Shown here in pieces: positions 5,204-11,540 of a stretch of 11,540 nucleotides of DNA. The position numbers were made by a program, and so were the translations under genes. The notes under the pieces were generated by a model that had not been told where the DNA came from, did no database searches, and saw only the letters and a list, made by a program, of their open reading frames with translations. The stretch is from an uncultured Corynebacterium sp. GTDB lineage: Bacteria; Actinomycetota; Actinomycetes; Mycobacteriales; Mycobacteriaceae. How positions within the stretch are numbered: the stretch's first letter is position 1; each line of letters opens with the position of its first letter. Location: positions 1 to 11,540 of the forward strand of contig NZ_CAMIHD010000035.1 in assembly GCF_946222835.1 (NCBI RefSeq). Reading direction: 5' to 3'.

Positions 5204-7357
5204 ATGTCCCACTTAGACCTTGGCGTAACGGGAATGACGTGCACCTCCTGCTCCTCCCGCGTCGAGCGCAAGCTCAACAAGCTCGAGGGAGTAAGCGCCA
5301 GCGTCAATTTCGCTACCGAGGCGGCGGCCATCGAGTATGACTCCCAGACGGTAAGTCCACAAGAGCTCATTTCGGTGGTAGAGGGCGCAGGTTACGGCGC
5401 CTTCGATATGGCGGCGGCGAAGACGGAGGAGCCCGAAGCCGAGAAGAGCAGTGACGGGGGATTGCTGCGCCGCACCGTTATCTCCGGTGCTCTATCGCTA
5501 CCGCTCATGGTGGTATCGATGTGGCCGGCACTGCAATTTCCCAATTGGCAGTGGGCCTGCGCCATCGTGGCCACCATCGTTTATATCTTTGGTGGCGCGC
5601 CTTTCCACACCGCTACGTGGACGAACCTCAAGCACGGTTCTTTTACCATGGACACGCTTATCACCATGGGAACCTCCGCGGCCTATTTTTGGTCGCTGTG
5701 GGCGCTGTTTTTCGGCAACGCGGGCGAACCGGGCATGAAAATGCACATGACGCTGGACGCGAACGCGGCGCAGATGGATCACATCTATTTCGAGTCCGTG
5801 GGCATGGTCATTACCTTCCTCTTGCTCGGCCGGTGGTTCGAAGCACGGGCCAAAGGCCAGTCCTCTGAGGCGCTGCGGGAGCTACTCTCCCTAGGAGCTA
5901 AGGAAGCTTCGGTGCTGCGCGAGGGAGGCGAGCAGCGCATTCCAATCGCCCAGTTGCAGGTAGGCGATGTCTTCGTAGTGCGCCCGGGCGAAAAGATCGC
6001 CACCGACGGCATCGTTGTTGCCGGTAGCTCGGCGGTCGACGCCTCCATGATTACCGGCGAGCCCGTGCCCGTTGAGGTCGGCTCCGGCGATGCGGTGACC
6101 GGCGCGACCATTAATGCCTCTGGCAAGCTTGAGGTTCGAGCGACCAAGGTGGGCGAGGATACGGTACTGGCCCAAATGGCCCAGCTGGTCACGGATGCAC
6201 AAACGTCCAAGGCACCAGTACAGCGCCTCGTGGACCGCATTGCGCAAGTCTTCGTCCCCGCGGTCATCGCCGTAGCAGTACTGACACTCCTTGCCCATGT
6301 CCTCTTCGGCGGGGTGGCCCCAGCGTTTATTGCCGCGGTCGCCGTCCTCATTGTGGCCTGCCCTTGCGCCATGGGCTTGGCGACGCCCACCGCAATCCTC
6401 GTCGGCACCGGCCGCGGAGCGCAACTGGGGCTTGTCATTAAAGGCCCGGAGATCCTGGAATCTACGCGGCAAATCGATACCATCGTCATGGATAAGACCG
6501 GAACGGTCACGGCCGGAGAGATGTCCGTTACCGCCGTACACGGCGACGTCCTCGACTTAGCCGCAGCCGTGGAACACAACTCCGAGCATCCCATCGCTCG
6601 CGCCATAGCCAAAGAGCGCGACGTTAAGCCGGCTACCGACTTCGCAGTGGTTCCGGGTGGCGTGGAAGGAACTGTGGAGGGGGTCCGGGTGGGCGTCGGC
6701 AAGCCGCAAGGCCCCTTGGGTGACTTAGAAGCACCGTTCCGCGAGGCACAAGATTCTGGTGCCACGCCGGTGGTTGTCTCCGTGGACGGCCAACCTGCCG
6801 GAATCATTGAGGTCCGCGATACTATCAAGCCCAGCTCGGCGGCCGCTGTGGCCCAAATGAAGGAGCTGGGGCTCACCCCTTACCTGCTGACAGGCGATAA
6901 CGCTGGGGCCGCGCGCGCCGTGGCTGCCGAGGTAGGAATCGACCACGTCAGCGCCGAGGTCCTGCCAGAGGACAAGGTGAACCACATCAAGGAGCTGCAG
7001 GCCGCAGGGCACACCGTGGCGATGGTGGGCGATGGCATTAACGACGCCGCCGCACTGGCCCAAGCCGACCTCGGCCTCGCCATGGGCGCGGGTACCGATG
7101 TTGCCATTGAAGCCTCCGATATCACCCTCATGAATGGCGATCTGCGTTGCGCCGCTGATGCTATTCGGCTCTCGCGCCGCACACTAACAATTATTAAGAG
7201 CAACCTTTTCTGGGCCTTTGCCTATAACGTCATACTCATTCCTGTTGCCGCGCTTGGCCTGCTTAACCCATTACTTGCCGGCCTCGCGATGGCACTGAGC
7301 TCGGTTTTTGTAGTTACCAACTCACTACGCCTGAAAGGTTTCTCTGTTCAGCGATAG
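5204..7357 (+). CDS. copA: Copper-exporting P1B-type ATPase CopA
   Basis: A 717-residue Cu(I) efflux pump of the cytoplasmic membrane. One N-terminal HMA domain carries GMTCTSC (10-16). Membrane helices begin near residue 90. TGE (284-286) marks the actuator domain. CPC (386-388) sits in the sixth helix. DKTGT with phosphorylated D430, SEHP (460-463), TGDN (563-566) and GDGIND (609-614) form the catalytic core. Y674/N675 and M696/S699/S700 in the last two helices, together with CPC, are the invariant residues of the Cu(I)-specific P1B-1 subgroup, so zinc or cadmium specificity is unlikely. A loop between the third and fourth helices (about 172-194) contains MKMHM and QMDHIYF, Met/His-rich residues that may bind copper at the outer face. 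The ribosome binding site AGGA (5194-5197) overlaps the copZ stop. The gene is complete, with no frameshift. Confidence 0.95.
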   Translation: MSHLDLGVTGMTCTSCSSRVERKLNKLEGVSASVNFATEAAAIEYDSQTVSPQELISVVEGAGYGAFDMAAAKTEEPEAEKSSDGGLLRRTVISGALSLPLMVVSMWPALQFPNWQWACAIVATIVYIFGGAPFHTATWTNLKHGSFTMDTLITMGTSAAYFWSLWALFFGNAGEPGMKMHMTLDANAAQMDHIYFESVGMVITFLLLGRWFEARAKGQSSEALRELLSLGAKEASVLREGGEQRIPIAQLQVGDVFVVRPGEKIATDGIVVAGSSAVDASMITGEPVPVEVGSGDAVTGATINASGKLEVRATKVGEDTVLAQMAQLVTDAQTSKAPVQRLVDRIAQVFVPAVIAVAVLTLLAHVLFGGVAPAFIAAVAVLIVACPCAMGLATPTAILVGTGRGAQLGLVIKGPEILESTRQIDTIVMDKTGTVTAGEMSVTAVHGDVLDLAAAVEHNSEHPIARAIAKERDVKPATDFAVVPGGVEGTVEGVRVGVGKPQGPLGDLEAPFREAQDSGATPVVVSVDGQPAGIIEVRDTIKPSSAAAVAQMKELGLTPYLLTGDNAGAARAVAAEVGIDHVSAEVLPEDKVNHIKELQAAGHTVAMVGDGINDAAALAQADLGLAMGAGTDVAIEASDITLMNGDLRCAADAIRLSRRTLTIIKSNLFWAFAYNVILIPVAALGLLNPLLAGLAMALSSVFVVTNSLRLKGFSVQR

Positions 7358-7366
7358 TATTATCGC
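7351..7366 (+). repeat. Perfect 6-bp inverted repeat between copA and the MFS gene
   Basis: GCGATA (7351-7356), loop GTAT, then TATCGC (7361-7366). It contains the copA stop codon and ends exactly at the base before the MFS start codon. No T-tract follows, so it is not an intrinsic terminator. It could be a small operator or an RNA hairpin, and it contains -10-like TAGTAT and TATTAT sequences. Its role is unproven. Confidence 0.5.
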
Positions 7367-8668
7367 ATGCTCAGCCGCACCGAACGTCTCGATCGCCTTC
7401 CCGTCACCTCTAAGCACAAGCGCCTACTCCTAGGTTCCGGCCTTGGATGGGCGCTTGATGCCATGGATGTAGGGCTAATCTCGTTCATCATGGCCGCCCT
7501 TGCCGTTCACTGGGATCTAGGTCCTAGCCAGACCTCTTGGTTAGCCTCAGCAGGCTTCCTTGGCATGGCGCTCGGTGCAACCTTTGGCGGATTGCTGGCA
7601 GATAAATTCGGCCGCCGCAATGTCTTTTCTCTCACCTTGCTTATCTACGGCTTGGCAACAGGGGCATCCGCGCTAGCTGGGGGACTAGCGGTTCTCATCT
7701 TCTTCCGATTCATCGTTGGGTTGGGCCTCGGAGCCGAGCTACCAGTTGCCTCCACACTCATATCCGAATTCGCGCCTCGGCGGGTCCGCGGAAGGATGGT
7801 AGTCATTCTCGAGGCATTCTGGGCATTGGGATGGATCCTTGCGGCCATCATCGGCACTTTTGTGGTGAGCGCATCTGAATCCGGTTGGCGCTGGGCCCTG
7901 GCCCTTGGCATGCTGCCAGCAGCGTATTCAATCTATGTGCGCCGCGGTCTACCAGAATCTGTGCGCTTTCTTGAATCCAAGGGCCGCCATGATGAGGCCG
8001 AAGCTATCGTCTCCGGTTTCGAAGCCGCGGCGGAAAATCGCCCGCTGGACGATGCCCTCCCAGACCCCACACCTTCCCCCGCAGCGTCTATCTGGAGTCC
8101 GCAGCTACGAAGGAGGACCGCAGCGCTGTGGACCATTTGGTTCTGTGTAAACCTCTCCTACTATGGCGCCTTCATCTGGATTCCCTCTCTGCTAGTAGCC
8201 GACGGTTTCTCCCTAGTGAAGTCGTTTAGTTTTACCCTCATCATCACCCTCGCCCAGCTGCCTGGCTACGCGGTGGCAGCTTGGCTCATCGAGCTCTGGG
8301 GCAGGCGGGTAACCCTCGCGGTATTCCTGCTCGGCTCGGCAGCAGCAGCCGGCATATATGGAGCAGCAGCTACGGAAGCATTGATCATCCTTGCTGGTTG
8401 TCTGCTCTCCTTCTTCAACCTCGGCGCCTGGGGAGCCCTCTATGCCATCGGTCCGGAGCTGTATCCCACTTCATTGCGAGGACGTGGTACGGGAGCGGCA
8501 GCAGGCTTCGGTAGGCTAGCATCTATTGCGGCACCACTAATTGTCCCGCCACTGCTTGCTGTGGGTGGGACGGCCTGGTTATTTGTTGTATTCGCCGCAG
8601 CGTTTGCTGTCGCGGCTGCCGCCGCCTTCAGTCTGCCCGAGCAGACAGGAATAGCGCTTGCTCAGTAG
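7367..8668 (+). CDS. MFS transporter, NiaP / aromatic acid:H+ symporter-like
   Basis: A 433-residue, 12-helix permease of the major facilitator superfamily. The first helix carries GWALDAMDVGLISF, with D31 and D34. This acidic pair is typical of the aromatic-acid:H+ symporter group, and the wording is very like the NiaP niacin transporters. The loop between helices 2 and 3 has the MFS signature GGLLADKFGRR (74-84). RFIVGLGLGAELP (114-126) and RRVRGRM (138-144) follow in helix 4 and after it. A small aromatic acid such as nicotinate is the likely cargo, but this is family inference. The start is ATG at 7367, nine bases after the copA stop, without a recognisable ribosome binding site. Either translation is coupled to copA, or a leaderless transcript starts here (TAGTAT at 7355-7360). 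The 3' end overlaps the vanZ-like gene by 11 bases. No copper link is evident in the protein. Confidence 0.88.
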   Translation: MLSRTERLDRLPVTSKHKRLLLGSGLGWALDAMDVGLISFIMAALAVHWDLGPSQTSWLASAGFLGMALGATFGGLLADKFGRRNVFSLTLLIYGLATGASALAGGLAVLIFFRFIVGLGLGAELPVASTLISEFAPRRVRGRMVVILEAFWALGWILAAIIGTFVVSASESGWRWALALGMLPAAYSIYVRRGLPESVRFLESKGRHDEAEAIVSGFEAAAENRPLDDALPDPTPSPAASIWSPQLRRRTAALWTIWFCVNLSYYGAFIWIPSLLVADGFSLVKSFSFTLIITLAQLPGYAVAAWLIELWGRRVTLAVFLLGSAAAAGIYGAAATEALIILAGCLLSFFNLGAWGALYAIGPELYPTSLRGRGTGAAAGFGRLASIAAPLIVPPLLAVGGTAWLFVVFAAAFAVAAAAAFSLPEQTGIALAQ

Positions 8669-9161
8669 GCTCTCCCTCGCCGCGTGGACGGCCGTTATGA
8701 TCGCATTAACCACGCTCAAGCCTTTCTACCAAATCGGCTATTTGTGGAAGCCAGAAAATCAGCGTGCGCGAGAACTGCGCTGGGTGCCGCTGGATGAATT
8801 CTCCGGCGGCAGCTGGTTTGGTCCGCTATTTGAGTACGCGGGAAACACAGCCTTCTTTATCCCGTTTGGAATGCTGGTGTTTAGTCTGTGCCGTTCCATT
8901 AAAACCACTGCGGCGTGGGGATTTGGCCTGAGCCTAGTGCTGGAGGTTTGCCAATATGCGTTTGCGCTTGGGCGAACGGATATTGATGACCTCATTTTTA
9001 ACACCGTGGGCGCACTCATCGGTGCGGCGTTCGCCCGCCTATGTGGCGAACGCTTCTTCCCCGTCTGGCGCTGGTTGGCACTTGCCGCCGCTGCGGTTTT
9101 CCTGGTATTGGTCATCCTCGGCCCACGATTGGGCGATCCCAATGCGGTGGTCAACCTGTAA
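8658..9161 (+). CDS. VanZ-like family membrane protein
   Basis: A 167-residue protein with about four membrane helices (roughly residues 4-20, 60-80, 86-106 and 140-160). It shows the VanZ pattern of a conserved Asn before the second helix (AGNTAFFIPFG), E-x-x-Q in the third (LVLEVCQ) and RTDIDDLIFNTVGALIG after it. VanZ homologues are associated with low-level teicoplanin resistance, but most family members, probably including this one, have no known function. The start is a TTG at 8658 with AGGA (8647-8650) seven bases upstream. The next ATG is inside the first helix, so the TTG gives the only complete product. It overlaps the MFS gene by 11 bases and is probably cotranslated with it. Its stop is one base from the convergent dnaB stop. 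Confidence 0.82.
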   Translation: MLSRLSLAAWTAVMIALTTLKPFYQIGYLWKPENQRARELRWVPLDEFSGGSWFGPLFEYAGNTAFFIPFGMLVFSLCRSIKTTAAWGFGLSLVLEVCQYAFALGRTDIDDLIFNTVGALIGAAFARLCGERFFPVWRWLALAAAAVFLVLVILGPRLGDPNAVVNL

Positions 9162-9162
9162 T

Positions 9163-10593
9163 TTATCCGTGGGCCATATTGACGAACTTGGAGTAGTGCA
9201 GCTGGTGTGCCACCTGCACGGTATCGATTGGACCGCCACGGTGCTTGGCTAGGATAATATCCGCCTCGCCGGCGCGCTCATTATCGCGATCCTGGGAGTC
9301 TGGGCGATACAGCAGCATGACCATATCGGCGTCCTGCTCCAAAGAGCCGGACTCACGCAGGTCAGCAAGCTGCGGCTTTTTGTCTGTACGCGCCTCGGGA
9401 CCACGGTTCAACTGCGAAATCGCAATGAGAGGGACCTCAAGCTCCTTTGCCAGAAGCTTGAGCTGACGGGAGAACTCAGAGACCTCTTGCTGACGGGATT
9501 CGACCTTCTTGCCGGAAGACATCAGCTGTAGATAGTCCAAAACAATAAGATCCAGCCCGTGCTGCTGCTTTAGGCGGCGAGCTTTGGAGCGGATCTCCAT
9601 CATGGTGAGGTTCGGCGAATCATCAATAAACAGCGGCGCATCTTGAACTCGGTTGAGGGTCTCATCTATCTTCGCCCAATCCTCAGTGGATACACGTCCA
9701 CCGCGCATATCGGCCAACTTCACCTCTGACTCCGCCGAGAGCAGGCGCATAACAATCTCTGAAGCTGACATCTCGAGAGAGAAGATTACCGAGGACTTAC
9801 CATGCTGCAAAGAACAGGAACGCATAAAGTCCATGGCCAGGGTGGATTTACCAACACCAGGGCGAGCGGCGACGATGACCATCTGCCCTGCATGCAAACC
9901 GTTCGTCAGCTTATCTAGATCGATGAACCCAGTTGGCACGCCCAGCTCCACGCCGCCCGCCTGCTGTAGCGCGGCTAGCTCATCAATGGTGGGGTCAATA
10001 AGGTCACCTAAGACTCGATAATCTTCTGCCGTTTTACGCTGCGCGACGGCAAAGACTTCCTGCTGCGCGCGGTCCAGGACGGACTCGATCTCTGCATCCT
10101 CGGTGCCGGAAAATCCTAGCTGTACTACGCGGGTACCGGCATCAACCAGCTTGCGCAACACGGCCTTCTCCGCCACGATTTCGGCGTAGTAGCGAGCGTT
10201 CGCTGCTGTGGGCACCGTGGCTAAGAGCGTGTGCAGGTACGGCGCACCGCCAACGCGCTCAAGGTTATTGAAGCGGTCCAGCTGGGAGGCCAAAATGACG
10301 GCATCGACGTCCTTGCCCTCGGAATATAGGTCCAGCATGGCACGGTAGATCAGCGTATGAGCCGGATAGTAGAAATCTTCTGGCTCCAGCTCTTCGATGA
10401 CTTCCATTACCGTATGGGGGCTAAGCAGCATTGCGCCAAGAACACCCTGCTCCGCTTCTCGGTCTGCGGGTGGCTGGCGGAATTCTCCATAGCGCTTTGG
10501 CTCTTCCTGCTGAAAGCGACGGCGCGGGGCCGGTTCCTCCTCCGGCGGCGGCTCCGGTGGCAGGTGCTCATCGTCAAAACTGGCGTTGGTCAT
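9163..10593 (-). CDS. dnaB: Replicative DNA helicase DnaB
   Basis: A 476-residue ring helicase that unwinds DNA ahead of the replisome and is loaded at the origin after DnaA melting. A Pro/Glu-rich N-terminal extension (about 1-38) precedes the DnaB N-terminal domain (about 42-150), the linker and the RecA-like motor. Motor motifs are Walker A ARPGVGKST (243-251), catalytic E274 in FSLEMS, Walker B LIVLDY (349-354), sensor Q394 in SQLNR and the arginine finger R452 in KHRGG. There is no intein, although many actinobacterial dnaB genes carry one in this motor. The start is ATG at 10591-10593 with an AAGGGGGAAG ribosome binding site. It faces the same way as rplI but is separated from it by a terminator, so it needs its own promoter within 10600-10950. 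It converges on the VanZ-like gene with a one-base gap. Confidence 0.97.
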   Translation of the reverse strand: MTNASFDDEHLPPEPPPEEEPAPRRRFQQEEPKRYGEFRQPPADREAEQGVLGAMLLSPHTVMEVIEELEPEDFYYPAHTLIYRAMLDLYSEGKDVDAVILASQLDRFNNLERVGGAPYLHTLLATVPTAANARYYAEIVAEKAVLRKLVDAGTRVVQLGFSGTEDAEIESVLDRAQQEVFAVAQRKTAEDYRVLGDLIDPTIDELAALQQAGGVELGVPTGFIDLDKLTNGLHAGQMVIVAARPGVGKSTLAMDFMRSCSLQHGKSSVIFSLEMSASEIVMRLLSAESEVKLADMRGGRVSTEDWAKIDETLNRVQDAPLFIDDSPNLTMMEIRSKARRLKQQHGLDLIVLDYLQLMSSGKKVESRQQEVSEFSRQLKLLAKELEVPLIAISQLNRGPEARTDKKPQLADLRESGSLEQDADMVMLLYRPDSQDRDNERAGEADIILAKHRGGPIDTVQVAHQLHYSKFVNMAHG

Positions 10594-10646
10594 CTCTTCC
10601 CCCTTGTAGCTATTCGAGCGTGCGAGCCTAACGGAATTTCAGTTTA

Positions 10647-10661
10647 GTCTAGCTCCTAGAC
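10647..10661 (-). repeat. Perfect 6-bp inverted repeat in the dnaB leader
   Basis: GTCTAG (10647-10652), CTC, then CTAGAC (10656-10661), about 54 bases before the dnaB start. On the minus strand it is followed by TAAACT. It may be a small operator or an RNA hairpin in the dnaB leader. No T-tract follows, so it is not an obvious attenuator. Confidence 0.4.
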
Positions 10662-10779
10662 ACCACCCCCTGGGTATAACTTCCAGAATTATCCACAGGC
10701 GGTTGTGGAAACTGCTGGTCGCTGTAATCATCTCCCACATTTCCCCTGCACACACTTGTGGATAAGTTAAAAACTTCAT

Positions 10780-10888
10780 GACCTGCATAAATTAAAATGC
10801 CTGCTCAGGACATGTTTTAGAGCGTGTGAAAATAGGCACATCAATCGTGGATAAGTGCGCTGACCTGCGAGTTAATAATGCGACCTGC
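10780..10888 (+). repeat. GACCTGC direct repeats between DnaA boxes
   Basis: GACCTGC occurs at 10780-10786, 10862-10868 and 10882-10888. The last two are exactly 20 bases apart, about two helical turns. Related AGTTAAT-containing stretches ending in ATGCGA follow the second and third copies (AGTTAATAATGCGA at 10870-10883 and AGTTAATGCGA at 10901-10911). The repeats are short and could be iteron-like protein sites. No known binding protein is assigned. Confidence 0.4.
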
Positions 10889-10918
10889 ACGTAAACACTA
10901 AGTTAATGCGAGCCGGAG

Positions 10919-10947
10919 TTATCCACAAAAGTCCACAGTTATCCACA
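10919..10947 (+). repeat. Three DnaA-type boxes in exact 10-base register
   Basis: Boxes start at 10919, 10929 and 10939: perfect, degenerate (AAGTCCACA), perfect, all in the same orientation and each separated by a single base. One helical turn per box places the bound proteins on the same face of the DNA, which favours cooperative DnaA assembly. The array ends 7 bases before the T-tract side of the rplI terminator. Confidence 0.75.
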
Positions 10948-10954
10948 ACCCGGT

Positions 10955-11018
10955 AAAAACGCGCTAAAGGCCTCAAGAACCTGCCACCTCACATAGCAGG
11001 AACTTGAGGCCTAAAGCG
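10955..11018 (-). terminator. Intrinsic terminator of the rplI operon
   Basis: Two 23-base arms (10962-10984 and 10996-11018) pair at 19 of 23 positions around an 11-base loop. On the minus strand a T5 run (10959-10955) follows after CG. The mismatches fall into two symmetric 2x2 U-U internal loops, flanking an uninterrupted ten-pair core, AGGCCTCAAG with CTTGAGGCCT. It starts 42 bases after the rplI stop and should end the rpsF-ssb-rplI type transcript before dnaB. Confidence 0.88.
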
Positions 11019-11060
11019 TTGCTGTTGTCTTTGGGTCTATATGGACCGTCGTGCGCCTAG

Positions 11061-11513
11061 TTAGGCAGCAACGACCGAGAAGTTCACCTTGCCGATAACA
11101 TCAGCGTGCAGCTTCAGCTCGACCTGGTAGTTGCCGGTCTTCTTGACCAGGCCCTTAGGAAGCACAACGATGCGCTTATCCAGCTTGGGGCCACCGGCCT
11201 TGGAGACGGCGTTGACAATGTCTTCTGCTTGAACGGAACCGAAGAGCTTACCGGATTCGGAGGTCTTGACCTCTACCTTGACATCCGTCAGCTGCTCGAG
11301 CTGGTTGCGGACCTCACGTGCGTGATCCAGGTCGCGAATCTCGCGAGCTTCCTGGGCACGCTTGATGCCCTCAATCTGCTTCTCTGCACCGCGGGTAGCC
11401 ACGATGGCCAGGCCGCGAGGAAGCAGGTAGTTACGTCCGTAGCCGTCCTTAACCTCAACAATTTCGCCAGCGGCGCCGAGGTTCTCAACGGCAGCGGTGA
11501 GGATCAGCTTCAT
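11061..11513 (-). CDS. rplI: 50S ribosomal protein L9
   Basis: A 150-residue L9, complete and of normal length. The N-terminal rRNA-binding domain opens MKLILTAAVENLGAAG and contains the conserved DGYGRNYLLPRGLA (about 23-36). It is followed by the long connecting helix (about 42-75) and the C-terminal domain with GKLFGSV (about 87-93) and the terminal beta strands. L9 binds 23S rRNA at the base of the L1 stalk and helps keep reading frame. The start is ATG at 11511-11513 with GGCAGGG just upstream on the minus strand. In actinobacteria rpsF and ssb usually precede it, and they would lie to the right of this window. A strong terminator follows the stop. Confidence 0.97.
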   Translation of the reverse strand: MKLILTAAVENLGAAGEIVEVKDGYGRNYLLPRGLAIVATRGAEKQIEGIKRAQEAREIRDLDHAREVRNQLEQLTDVKVEVKTSESGKLFGSVQAEDIVNAVSKAGGPKLDKRIVVLPKGLVKKTGNYQVELKLHADVIGKVNFSVVAA

Positions 11514-11540
11514 GATCCCTGCCTTTCAATTGAGTTAGTT

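Larger units (their letters stand above)
10689..10947. promoter_or_regulatory. DnaA-box cluster
   Basis: Exact TTATCCACA occurs at 10689-10697 (+), 10757-10765 (-), 10919-10927 (+) and 10939-10947 (+). TTATCCACG, one mismatch, is at 10846-10854 (-). Weaker copies are AAGTCCACA at 10929-10937 (+) and GTTTCCACA at 10704-10712 (-). The two minus-strand boxes share extended context, ACTTATCCAC(A/G)A(G/T)TG. TTATCCACA is the standard high-affinity DnaA binding site. Four exact copies in about 260 bases would be expected about 0.002 times per 9-mer at equal base composition, so chance is a poor explanation. Possible roles are DnaA control of dnaB transcription, DnaA titration or reactivation, or a secondary or relic origin. 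Which one applies cannot be told from sequence. Confidence 0.8.
10594..11060. other. 467-base rplI-dnaB spacer with origin-like architecture
   Basis: No protein gene is credible here. From right to left it holds the rplI terminator (10955-11018), a tight DnaA-box array (10919-10947), GACCTGC direct repeats, two more DnaA boxes on the minus strand (10846, 10757), an AT-rich patch (10761-10800, 29 of 40 bases A/T), one further DnaA box (10689) and the dnaB leader. The best -10 for dnaB is TTATAC on the minus strand (10674-10679), without a recognisable -35. If correct, the DnaA box at 10689-10697 would sit in its spacer. No dnaA or dnaN flanks the region, so it is unlikely to be the chromosomal oriC itself. 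Confidence 0.75.

Noticed and set aside
5785..6876. 363-residue open frame antisense to copA
   Set aside because: It is Ser/Thr/Ala/Pro-rich with no recognisable domain and lies wholly inside a well-supported copA. It is a shadow of GC-rich codon use.
9155..9170. Terminator between the VanZ-like gene and dnaB
   Set aside because: The stops are one base apart, and no stem-loop with a T-tract could be found on either strand.
10664..10678. CsoR-like sequence CACCCCCTGGGTATA upstream of dnaB
   Set aside because: It resembles the copper operator but the arms are unequal and two central bases are missing, so symmetry is poor. A copper link to dnaB is not supported.
10594..11060. The rplI-dnaB spacer as the chromosomal oriC
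   Set aside because: The corynebacterial origin is expected beside dnaA-dnaN, neither of which is here. A secondary or regulatory DnaA locus is the safer reading.

Overview
The window looks like a chromosomal segment of a moderately GC-rich actinobacterium, most likely a Corynebacterium. The reasons are the actinobacterial rRNA-leader motif at the left edge, the gene order thioredoxin / copper chaperone / copper ATPase / MFS / dnaB / rplI, the AAAGGAG-type ribosome binding sites, and protein sequences of corynebacterial character. The species cannot be fixed from the sequence alone. No insertion sequence, phage gene, CRISPR array or tRNA is visible.

Layout. (1) Bases 1-246 look like the promoter and leader of an rRNA operon that runs leftwards out of the window. 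(2) Bases 247-2389 hold a minus-strand operon of a YtrA-type GntR regulator, an ABC ATPase and a polytopic membrane protein, joined by two 4-base ATGA overlaps. A 12-4-12 inverted repeat overlaps the regulator's probable promoter. (3) A NYN-domain (PIN-like RNase fold) protein on the plus strand ends in a 4-base tail-to-tail overlap with a PspA/IM30 gene on the minus strand. Upstream of pspA lies a thioredoxin gene with its own terminator. (4) A copper module reads rightwards: a CsoR-type palindrome sits inside a near-consensus promoter, followed by copZ and copA. An MFS transporter of the NiaP/aromatic-acid type and a VanZ-like membrane protein follow almost without gaps. (5) dnaB and rplI lie on the minus strand. 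They are separated by 467 bases of non-coding DNA that hold the rplI terminator, a cluster of DnaA boxes, an AT-rich patch and short direct repeats.

How it works together. The copper genes form a sense-and-export unit: chaperone CopZ hands Cu(I) to pump CopA, with expression probably gated by a CsoR encoded elsewhere. The GntR/ABC unit is probably an autoregulated, ligand-induced envelope-stress or export system. PspA and thioredoxin are general stress proteins. rplI and dnaB belong to the conserved actinobacterial rpsF-ssb-rplI-dnaB neighbourhood.

The most unusual part is the rplI-dnaB spacer. It has four exact TTATCCACA boxes and one single-mismatch box within about 260 bases. Two of the exact boxes and an intervening degenerate copy start exactly 10 bases apart. 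This resembles a replication-origin or DnaA-titration/regulatory locus placed directly upstream of the replicative helicase gene, although no dnaA or dnaN is present.
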